Assembly (NCBI RefSeq): GCF_000384335.2
Contig: NZ_KQ031382.1
Coordinates: 2,181,545-2,245,544, forward strand
DNA: 64,000 nucleotides
Reading direction: 5' to 3'
From: Hyphomicrobium sp. 99
GTDB taxonomy: Bacteria > Pseudomonadota > Alphaproteobacteria > Rhizobiales > Hyphomicrobiaceae
Part shown: positions 44,223-51,171 of the stretch, piece by piece
Position numbering within the stretch: the first letter of the stretch is position 1
Layout: the number at the start of each line of letters is the position of its first letter
Notes under the pieces: model-generated
Seen by the model: the letters and a program-made list of their open reading frames with translations, nothing else
What the model was told of the DNA's origin: nothing
Database searches by the model: none
Position numbers and translations under genes: made by a program

Positions 44223-45422
44223 ATGGCTAAGATCGTATGTGTCCTCTACGACGACCCCGTAGGCGGTTACCCGAAATCGTACGCCCGCGATGATATCCCT
44301 AAAATCACCAGATACCCGGATGGCCAAACCACGCCGACACCGTCTGCGATTGATTTCAAACCGGGTGAATTATTGGGAAGCGTGTCCGGCGAACTTGGAC
44401 TGCGCAAGTTCCTGGAAAAGGCCGGACATACCCTCGTTGTGACGTCCGACAAAGACGGCAAGAATTCCAAGCTCGACCAGGAGCTGCACGATGCCGAAAT
44501 CGTCATCTCGCAGCCGTTCTGGCCGGCCTACATGACGGCCGAGCGGATCGCAAAAGCGCCGAAGCTGAAGATGATCGTCACGGCCGGAATCGGCTCCGAC
44601 CACACAGACCTGCAGGCTGCCATCGATCGCGGCATCACCGTGGCCGAAGTCACGTATTGCAACAGTAACAGCGTTGCAGAGCACGTGGTGATGCAGATCC
44701 TCTCTCTCGTGCGAAATTACATTCCGTCGTACAATTGGGTGATCAAGGGCGGTTGGAACATCGCCGATTGCGTAGCCCGCTCGTACGACCTTGAAGGTAT
44801 GCATGTCGGGACCGTCGCTGCCGGCCGCATTGGTCTGCGCGTCCTTCGCTTGCTGAAGCCTTACGACGTCCACCTCCATTATATGGATCGCCATAAGCTG
44901 CCGGATGCGGTCGAGAAAGAACTCAACCTCACGCATCACGACACTGTCGAGAGCCTGACCAAGGTTTGCGACGTCGTCACGTTGAATTGCCCGCTTCATC
45001 CCGAAACGGAGCACATGATCAACGACAAGACTCTGAAGGACTTCAAGCGCGGCGCATATCTCGTGAACACCGCACGAGGCAAATTGTGCGATCGTGATGC
45101 GATTGTTCGCGCCCTCGAAAGCGGTCAGCTTGCCGGTTATGCGGGCGACGTTTGGTTCCCTCAGCCGCCACCTCAGGATCATCCCTGGAGGACGATGCCC
45201 CATCACGGGATGACCCCGCACATCTCGCGTACATCGCTTTCGGCCCAAGCGCGCTATGCGGCGGGAACGAGAGAAATCCTCGAGTGCTACTTCGCAGGCA
45301 AGCCAATCCGGAACGAATATCTGATCGTTCAGGGCGGCAAGCTCGCTGGCGTCGGTGCCCATTCTTACAGCGCCGGAAATGCGACGGGCGGCTCGGAAGA
45401 AGCTGCGAAATTCAAACGCTAA
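44223..45422 (+). CDS. fdh: NAD-dependent formate dehydrogenase
   Basis: Metal-free enzyme oxidising formate to CO2 with NAD+, the last step of methanol/formaldehyde oxidation. The 399-residue protein matches the Pseudomonas sp. 101 type almost end to end: 'VLYDDPVGGYPKSYARDDIP', 'PFWPAYMT', Asn147 in 'TYCNSNSVAEH', NAD loop 'GTVAAGRIGLRVL', Arg285 in 'VNTARGKLCD', Gln314 and His333 in 'GMTPHIS'. After His333 the sequence is 'HISRTS', where I recall Gly in the fourth place in characterised enzymes. SD 'GGAGAAACACC' precedes the ATG. A terminator follows; the damaged LysR gene lies 250 bp upstream. Confidence 0.95.
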   Translation: MAKIVCVLYDDPVGGYPKSYARDDIPKITRYPDGQTTPTPSAIDFKPGELLGSVSGELGLRKFLEKAGHTLVVTSDKDGKNSKLDQELHDAEIVISQPFWPAYMTAERIAKAPKLKMIVTAGIGSDHTDLQAAIDRGITVAEVTYCNSNSVAEHVVMQILSLVRNYIPSYNWVIKGGWNIADCVARSYDLEGMHVGTVAAGRIGLRVLRLLKPYDVHLHYMDRHKLPDAVEKELNLTHHDTVESLTKVCDVVTLNCPLHPETEHMINDKTLKDFKRGAYLVNTARGKLCDRDAIVRALESGQLAGYAGDVWFPQPPPQDHPWRTMPHHGMTPHISRTSLSAQARYAAGTREILECYFAGKPIRNEYLIVQGGKLAGVGAHSYSAGNATGGSEEAAKFKR

Positions 45423-45432
45423 CGGACGGTTT

Positions 45433-45471
45433 GGCGGACGCCTTCGGAAAACGCGTCCGCCATTCCTTTTG
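45433..45471 (+). terminator. Rho-independent terminator after formate dehydrogenase
   Basis: Perfect stem GGCGGACGC (45433-45441) / GCGTCCGCC (45453-45461), followed by ATTCCTTTTG. It begins 10 bp after the fdh stop. Confidence 0.7.
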
Positions 45472-45498
45472 AATCCAGCACATTGATGAGGGGGGCGA

Positions 45499-45708
45499 AT
45501 GGATCAGCGTGTCGGCGCGGTCGATGGCTTGGCATGGCTCAAGGATCGGCCGTGGCAAGCTTCCGTTCTGGCGGGTTTCGGCGCATTTTTGACCATCGGC
45601 GCGCTTGCAGAAATCTCGCGATCGCCCGTTAGCTACCAGCTCACAAAGTTGATGGCGCGATCCGCAGGGGACCGCGCCATTGCTTGGATCACAGAGCGTA
45701 ACTTTTAG
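45499..45708 (+). CDS. Small membrane protein, unknown
   Basis: A 69-residue reading frame with a strong purine-rich ribosome site (GAGGGGGG, ending about 3 nt before the ATG), a hydrophobic segment ('[19 protein letters not shown]', about 21-39) and a basic C-terminal part. It starts 28 bp after the fdh terminator. Its stop overlaps the stop of the convergent xoxF gene by 2 bp. No family recognised; coding is plausible but not proven. Confidence 0.5.
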   Translation: MDQRVGAVDGLAWLKDRPWQASVLAGFGAFLTIGALAEISRSPVSYQLTKLMARSAGDRAIAWITERNF

Positions 45709-47528
45709 CCGGGCAGCCCCCACACGGTCAGCGAGCCGCCGAGTGCCGTGTAATTGCTGAGCGACGCATAGCCGCCCACTGCGCCAAGTCCGTCAGTCGG
45801 GTTGGTCAATCCAGCGGCGAGACCTATGCCGGCCCATCCACCGACGCCCGAGTAGACGCCGATGTACTGCTTGCCGGCGTGCTCATAGGTGAACACGTTG
45901 CCGATGATCCCTGACGGCGTTTTGTATTTGTAGAGTTCCTTGCCGTCTTTCTGATCGACGCACTTGAAGTAGCCTTCAAGAGTGCCGAAGCAGGCTATTC
46001 CGCCGGCCGTCGTCAATGCGCCGGACCACACCGAGAACTCTTCAGGCTTCGACCAGACGATCTTGCCCTTGGACGCGTCCCAAGCGATGAAGTTACCCAT
46101 GTTTTTGCTGCCTGGAGCCGGGAACATGGAGAGCGTGGCGCCGACAAAGGGCTGACCTGCCGTATACGAAACCTTGAAGGGTTCGTAATCCATGCACACG
46201 TGGTTCGTCGGAACATAGAAGAGACCCGTCATCGGCGAATACGATGCGGGCTGCTCATCCTTCGTCCCGAGCGCTGCAGGGCAGATGTTTTTGGTGTTGA
46301 AGTCCTGCCCATTCTTGAACGTCGACTTGCTTGCGACGCGCTCCGGCCGGCCGTAGTTCGGGCTGTTTGGATCGAGGTCGATACTTGTTGCCCAGTTTAC
46401 TGCCGGATCGAACTTGTCGGCGACGAGCGGGATGCCGGTCTTACGATCGAGCGTATATCCAAATCCGTTGCGATCGAAGTGCACGAGCACGTCGTGTTTT
46501 TCGCCTTTGATGTCCATGCCGTTCACGAGGATCATCTCGTTGATGCCGTCATAGTCCCATTCATCGAATGGTGTCATCTGATAGGCCCATGCAGCGACGC
46601 CCGTATCGGGATTGCGGGCAATAATCGCCATGGTCCATTTCTGGTCTATTGGTTTGCCGCCGGGACCTGCGCGTTGCACGGGGTTCCAGGTTCCGGGGTT
46701 GCTCGTGCCGTAATAGATCAGGTTCAGTTCTGGATCATAGGCGTACCAGCCCCACGTGGAGCCGCCGCCAATTTTCCACTGGTCGCCGTTCCAGGTCTTA
46801 AGCGAGCTGTTTTCCCCGACGGGTTTGCCGAGAGACATGGTCTTTTCCGGATCGATCAGCATTTCCTTGTCCGGTCCGGTCGAGAATGCATTCCACGCGA
46901 GCTTGCCGTCTGAGATGTTGTACGCGGTCAAGCGCCCATGGATGCCAAACTCGGCACCCGAAATACCCACAAGAACCTTGTCCTTGACGATGAGGGGAGT
47001 GCTCGTCCCGGTTTCACCTACCTTCGCGTCGCCGTTTTTGACTTTCCAAATTTCCTTGCCCGTCTTCGCGTCCAGAGCAACGAGGTTCGTGTCGGCTTGG
47101 TAGAGGAAGATCTTACCGTCCGCATACTGCACACCACGATTGACGGTGTCGCAACACATCACCGGAACGACGGAGGGATCCTGCTTAGGAGTGTATCTCC
47201 AAATGATCTTCTGATTGTCGTTGAGGTTTAGCGCGTAGACTATATTGGGGAAGGGAGTGTGCACGTACATTGTGTCGCCAATAACGAGCGGCGAACCTTC
47301 GTGACCTCGCAGCACACCGGTTGAGAAACTCCACTGCGTCTGCAGTGATCCGACATTTTGGGTGTTGATCTGATCGAGCTTCGAATAGCGCTGATTGCTA
47401 TAGTCGCCTTGCTGCATCGCCCAGTTATGCGGGTCCTTCGTCGCCTCAACGACACTGTCGTTTGCAGAAGCTGGCCCGGCCGTGGCGACGATTAGGCCAA
47501 GCCCGCAGGTTATTGCGAGTAATCGCAT
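45705..47528 (-). CDS. xoxF: Lanthanide-dependent PQQ methanol dehydrogenase (XoxF)
   Basis: Periplasmic quinoprotein oxidising methanol. The 607-residue precursor has a signal peptide (1-22) and an eight-bladed PQQ propeller. The adjacent disulfide Cys125-Cys126 ('[10 protein letters not shown]'), metal ligands Glu193 ('GAEFG') and Asn277 ('TSNPG'), and catalytic Asp325 are present. In '[12 protein letters not shown]' an extra Asp327 sits two residues after the catalytic Asp; calcium-type MxaF has Ala there, so this is the lanthanide-type XoxF. GAGGAG lies 7 nt before ATG 47528. No mxa, xoxG or xoxJ gene lies in the window. It is divergent from a diheme cytochrome gene (293-bp gap without a gene). 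Confidence 0.94.
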   Translation of the reverse strand: MRLLAITCGLGLIVATAGPASANDSVVEATKDPHNWAMQQGDYSNQRYSKLDQINTQNVGSLQTQWSFSTGVLRGHEGSPLVIGDTMYVHTPFPNIVYALNLNDNQKIIWRYTPKQDPSVVPVMCCDTVNRGVQYADGKIFLYQADTNLVALDAKTGKEIWKVKNGDAKVGETGTSTPLIVKDKVLVGISGAEFGIHGRLTAYNISDGKLAWNAFSTGPDKEMLIDPEKTMSLGKPVGENSSLKTWNGDQWKIGGGSTWGWYAYDPELNLIYYGTSNPGTWNPVQRAGPGGKPIDQKWTMAIIARNPDTGVAAWAYQMTPFDEWDYDGINEMILVNGMDIKGEKHDVLVHFDRNGFGYTLDRKTGIPLVADKFDPAVNWATSIDLDPNSPNYGRPERVASKSTFKNGQDFNTKNICPAALGTKDEQPASYSPMTGLFYVPTNHVCMDYEPFKVSYTAGQPFVGATLSMFPAPGSKNMGNFIAWDASKGKIVWSKPEEFSVWSGALTTAGGIACFGTLEGYFKCVDQKDGKELYKYKTPSGIIGNVFTYEHAGKQYIGVYSGVGGWAGIGLAAGLTNPTDGLGAVGGYASLSNYTALGGSLTVWGLPG

Positions 47529-47821
47529 GGCAATTCTCCTCGCCCACACCGTCTGCCGATGCGGGTGGCCTACGCGCCGAAGAGAAATATTCCCAATGAC
47601 ATTTGTGCTTGGCCGCGGTATTCAAACGACATGGAACTCTTGCCCGCGGCGTTGGTTTTGCCGCAGTTCGTTATGCTTCAATAAATACCCGCGAATCTTC
47701 TTAAACGTGTGCTGGAGGTAACAACCGCCGCACCGTCCAATTCGACCTGGCCCGGCGGCGAACGGAAGCGAATTGAATAAATAATTTAATCGCCGATTTG
47801 AGGTTGCTAGCGGAGTTTAGG

Positions 47822-48430
47822 ATGACTGGAATCTCGCTGCGTGTCGTCGTTGCTAGTGTATTCGCGATGGCCTCTTCGCTCGTCCTTTGTGAAGGTACCG
47901 CAGCTCAATCGTTGAGCGATCTCACTCAGGTCTGTAGCGGATGCCACGGCGAGAATGGTGTGCCGACGGAAAAGACCACGCCCGTCATTTGGGGACAAAG
48001 CCGCGATTACATTTTGAACCAACTTTACGATTTCAAGATTGGCCATCGCAAAAACGAAATGATGGCATCCATCGTGGACTCGTTGAGCAAGACGAATATG
48101 GAAGAACTCGCGACGTATTATTCGAAACAGCCGTGGCCGGATCTTAAGCAGCCGGCGCCAGCGGCGGACGTCGACGCCGCCGCCCGTGCCGTTATTGATC
48201 CCATCAACTGCAGTGGTTGCCACCAAAGATACTTTCAAGGCGACAGGATAAGGCCGCGCCTCGCTGGTCAGCAGGAAGAGTATCTCCTTAAAACGATGAC
48301 TAACTTCCATACCGGAGAACGGACGAACTATATCGGCATGAGCGTTCTGATGAAGTCGCTGGACGACGCCGAATTGAAGGCGGTCGCCACTTATCTCGCC
48401 GGCCTACAAATTCCCGGTCACCCAAAGTAG
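47822..48430 (+). CDS. Periplasmic diheme cytochrome c (cytochrome c4 / FccA-SoxE-like)
   Basis: A 202-residue protein with a signal peptide (about 1-28) and two class I heme domains: 'CSGCHGENG' near residue 38 and 'CSGCHQRYFQGDRIRPRLAG' near 128. Candidate axial Met ligands lie in 'KNEMMASIV' and 'YIGMSVLMKSL'. The two-domain layout matches cytochrome c4 and the diheme subunit of flavocytochrome c (FccA/SoxE), and the flavin subunit is encoded 1.2 kb away. It may also accept electrons from XoxF, whose gene is divergent, but it is not a monoheme XoxG. GGAG lies 7-9 nt before ATG 47822. Confidence 0.82.
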   Translation: MTGISLRVVVASVFAMASSLVLCEGTAAQSLSDLTQVCSGCHGENGVPTEKTTPVIWGQSRDYILNQLYDFKIGHRKNEMMASIVDSLSKTNMEELATYYSKQPWPDLKQPAPAADVDAAARAVIDPINCSGCHQRYFQGDRIRPRLAGQQEEYLLKTMTNFHTGERTNYIGMSVLMKSLDDAELKAVATYLAGLQIPGHPK

Positions 48431-48487
48431 AGATTCCGAATTCGCCGAGTGCAGACTAAAGCAGGCCTGCAGTCTGCCCCACCCACC

Positions 48488-48513
48488 GTCATCCCGGCGC
48501 AGGCCGGGATCCA
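48488..48513. repeat. Family B half element
   Basis: CGTCATCCCGGCGCAGGCCG and a following GGATCCA match the left half of family B; the right half is missing. It lies between the diheme cytochrome and the convergent soxZ gene; nothing else is seen in 48431-48581. Confidence 0.7.
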
Positions 48514-48581
48514 CGACAACAGTCAGCGCATTCATCGCTCGCTGAACGCGCGGCATGTCCTGCAACCGACCAGACGTGGGC

Positions 48582-48905
48582 CTAAGCCACCTTCAGCGGC
48601 GCAGTCGCCACCGTCGTGACGCCGTGATCGTCCGTCCACGAAAACTCGAAAACTCCGGGACCCGGAACCCGCATGTAAAATGCGAGATATGGGTTTGCGG
48701 AAATGCCCGGTCCGAACTCCGCGCGGAAGACTTGCTGACCCTCAAACTTCGCAACGAACGTATTGATGATGTCGCGCGGGATCGGCTTGCCGGTCTTGTC
48801 GTGACGATTCCCCGTTTCCATGACGTGCGTGATGAGCGTCTTGATCTCGATCACCTCGCCGGCCTTCGCAACGTCGGGAAGCTTGATGCGCGGATTGGCA
48901 GCCAT
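48582..48905 (-). CDS. soxZ: Thiosulfate oxidation carrier protein SoxZ
   Basis: A 107-residue immunoglobulin-like protein, partner of SoxY in the carrier complex that holds sulfur intermediates in the periplasm. Seen in 'PRIKLPDVAKAGEVIEIKTL', 'HVMETGNRHDKTGKPIPRDI' and 'VFEFSWTDDHG'. It lacks a signal peptide, as SoxZ usually does, and travels with SoxY. Its ribosome site GAGGAG overlaps the soxY stop and the genes are 12 bp apart. Confidence 0.93.
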   Translation of the reverse strand: MAANPRIKLPDVAKAGEVIEIKTLITHVMETGNRHDKTGKPIPRDIINTFVAKFEGQQVFRAEFGPGISANPYLAFYMRVPGPGVFEFSWTDDHGVTTVATAPLKVA

Positions 48906-48917
48906 GACGTTCGCTCC

Positions 48918-49406
48918 TCAGATCCCACAGCCGCCGATGGTGACTTTGACGAGCGTTGTCGAAATCAAAAACTCGCCGTTCGACCGTTCCGCCAGGACGA
49001 CAACGTTCTGCGTCTTTGCCAATCGCATCCGCGTCTGCACGCGGGCAACGGCGTTCACCGGCGACAGATGATAAGTGGCGACGTGTGCGTGGGGATTTTC
49101 AGTTGAGAGAATATGAATCGCCTTGATGTAATCGGCGTCCGTCATAGGGCTGTCGGCCGAGATGGTAATCGGAACGAAATTGCCGTTCTCGGCCGTCTCG
49201 GGCAAATCGACCGTGATCTTGCCTTCAGCCGGTTGGGCCGAACCGACAATCCGCTCAAAATCATCTTTGAATTTCTGGCTGGGCGCGAGCGCATTCGATC
49301 CCGCATCCTCCGCGCGAGCGATGTACGGAAGAAGGGCGGCCGCAGCAGCGCCCGCGGCGACGAATGTCCGGCGGCTCAGGACGGCGATGTCGATGGAGTC
49401 TGGCAC
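48918..49406 (-). CDS. soxY: Thiosulfate oxidation carrier protein SoxY
   Basis: A 162-residue carrier with a Tat signal ('SRRTFVAAGAAAAALLPYIA') that would also carry SoxZ across the membrane. The mature part has the SoxY fold ('ITVDLPETAENGNFVPITIS', 'NPHAHVATYHLSPVN') and ends 'VTIGGCGI', with swinging-arm Cys160 binding the sulfur substrate. The usual end is GGCGG; here the last residue is Ile. Start is GTG with GAGG upstream. It is divergent from the flavocytochrome gene, with a family A repeat between them. No soxAX, soxB or soxCD is in the window. Confidence 0.92.
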   Translation of the reverse strand: MPDSIDIAVLSRRTFVAAGAAAAALLPYIARAEDAGSNALAPSQKFKDDFERIVGSAQPAEGKITVDLPETAENGNFVPITISADSPMTDADYIKAIHILSTENPHAHVATYHLSPVNAVARVQTRMRLAKTQNVVVLAERSNGEFLISTTLVKVTIGGCGI

Positions 49407-49542
49407 GCGGGCCTCGAAGCGGAACGTTGAGTGTTATATAGGATACCCAGTCGTGGGACCTCCACCTTCATTACGATTTATTTTCCTGACATGGGGCAAT
49501 AGCGGTGGCTAATGGGCCTCGGGGATGGGCATTGAAAGCCGG

Positions 49543-49579
49543 GCCCGGCGGCCGGCTCGCGGAACGCGTGTCGCCGGGC
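49543..49579. repeat. Family A palindromic repeat, copy 7
   Basis: Outer stem GCCCGGCG (49543-49550) / CGCCGGGC (49572-49579), inner CGCG-gaa-CGCG. Unlike the other copies it lies in front of a gene, 24 bp before the flavocytochrome start, so it would be in the 5' leader of that transcript. Confidence 0.85.
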
Positions 49580-49603
49580 ACGATAAAAAACGAGAGGCGG
49601 GGA

Positions 49604-50920
49604 ATGACCGAGATTACGCGCCGCGAATTTGCTCTGCTGACTGCCGGCGCAGGTCTCGTCGCGGCTTCGGAGTTGCCACGTCCGGCGCTTGCGGCGGGGC
49701 CGGCCAAAGTCATCATCATCGGCGGCGGCCCCGGCGGCGCTGCCGTCGCCAACCGCTTGAAGGCGGCGGACGCCAGCCTCGACGTGACGCTGATCGAGCC
49801 GAAGGAAAAATATACGACCTGCTTCTACTCGAACCTCTATCTCGGCGGGTTCCGGTCGTTCAAATCGATCACGCACGACTACACGGGTGTGAAGAAGCGC
49901 GGCATCAATGTCATCACCGACGCAGCAACCGCAATCGATACGACAGCAAAGGCCGTAACGCTCGCGCATGGAACGTCGCCCCTGAAGTATGATCGCCTTG
50001 TCGTCGCCCCGGGGATCGATTTCAAATACGAAACCATCGAAGGCTACTCGCCGGAGGCGGCCAAGATCATGCCGCACGCCTGGCAGGGTGGCGAGCAGAC
50101 GTGGCTCTTGAAGGAAAAGCTGCTGGCGCTTCCCGATGGCGGCCTTGTTGTCATGTCGGCGCCGCCGAACCCGTATCGCTGCCCGCCGGGTCCCTACGAG
50201 CGCGCCTGCATGATTGCGCACTTCCTGAAGACCAAGAAACCGAAGGCCAAGCTGATCCTTTTCGATGCGAAGAAAACCTACTCGAAGCAGGCCGTTTTCG
50301 AGGAAGCGTTCGACGAATATTATAAGGACATCGTCGAGATCAATCTGACGAACGAGATCGACGATTTCAACGTCGTCAAGGTCGACGCGAAAACCGGCGT
50401 CGTGACGACGAAGGCGGGCCGCACGGAACGCGCCGCACTCGCCAATATCATTCCCGCGCAGAAGGCCGGTGTCGTCGCGATTCACGCTGGCTTGGCGGAC
50501 GGCGACTGGTGTCCTGTTCACCCCGAGAATTTCGCTTCGACGAAGGCGAGGGACGTCTACGTCCTCGGCGACGCGGCGATAGCGAACGATATGCCGAAGT
50601 CCGCCTACTCGGCCGTCAGCCAGGCAGGGGTCGTCGCGGCGGACATTATCGCGAGCCTTGAGGGTAAGCCCCGCGCGCCCGGGAAATACAGAAATACGTG
50701 CTGGTCAATGCTCGCCCCCGATAACAGTGCTAAAATTGGTGGCGATTACGTACCCGCAATCAAGGATGGAAAGCCCCATCTCGAAGTCAAAGAACCGTTC
50801 ATTTCCAAGCCCGACGACAGCGCCGAGCTCCGCCGCCAGACCTATCAGGAGAGTGCCGACTGGTATCAGACGATCGTCGCTGATCTGTTCGGCGAGGCGC
50901 CCTTGAAGGCAGAGCGCTGA
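49604..50920 (+). CDS. fccB: Flavocytochrome c sulfide dehydrogenase, flavin subunit (FccB/SoxF)
   Basis: Periplasmic flavoprotein oxidising sulfide and passing electrons to a c-type cytochrome. The 438-residue precursor has a Tat signal ('TRREFALLTAGAGLVAAS'), the FAD motif 'VIIIGGGPGGAAVANRL' (36-52), Cys73 in 'YTTCFYSNLY' at the place of the covalent 8-alpha-S-cysteinyl FAD link, 'RCPPGPYERACM', 'VYVLGDAAIANDMPKSAYSA' and a C-terminal 'RNTCWSMLAP'. The Cys in the last two loops correspond to the redox disulfide. It is divergent from soxYZ; the diheme cytochrome upstream may be its partner. Confidence 0.9.
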   Translation: MTEITRREFALLTAGAGLVAASELPRPALAAGPAKVIIIGGGPGGAAVANRLKAADASLDVTLIEPKEKYTTCFYSNLYLGGFRSFKSITHDYTGVKKRGINVITDAATAIDTTAKAVTLAHGTSPLKYDRLVVAPGIDFKYETIEGYSPEAAKIMPHAWQGGEQTWLLKEKLLALPDGGLVVMSAPPNPYRCPPGPYERACMIAHFLKTKKPKAKLILFDAKKTYSKQAVFEEAFDEYYKDIVEINLTNEIDDFNVVKVDAKTGVVTTKAGRTERAALANIIPAQKAGVVAIHAGLADGDWCPVHPENFASTKARDVYVLGDAAIANDMPKSAYSAVSQAGVVAADIIASLEGKPRAPGKYRNTCWSMLAPDNSAKIGGDYVPAIKDGKPHLEVKEPFISKPDDSAELRRQTYQESADWYQTIVADLFGEAPLKAER

Positions 50921-51101
50921 TTTCCGCAATCCTTAAGGATTATCGCGCAGCATGTGCCGAAACGAGGGAAAACGCTTGGTACGGCGGCCGGGGAATGAGC
51001 GCCTGGGGGAGTTTAATGTATCTGCAAGTTAAATCCCGTTGCGAAAACGTGATTAACTGAATGGGGTCACGCTCTGGACCTCAACACGAGAAATCCCTAG
51101 A

Positions 51102-51117
51102 TTGACGTATACGTCAA
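51102..51117. promoter_or_regulatory. Perfect 16-bp palindrome upstream of fadE (candidate operator)
   Basis: TTGACGTATACGTCAA, a perfect palindrome 55 bp before the fadE start. It has the ACGT-N2-ACGT core I recall for LiuR-type MerR regulators of acyl-CoA degradation, and a MerR gene of that kind is in the same locus (58412-58849). The first TTGACG could also serve as a -35 element. Confidence 0.6.
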
Positions 51118-51171
51118 CTGAAGTTACTCGGCTCGCCGACGTCTGTCGGCAGCCACATGGGAGACACGGAA

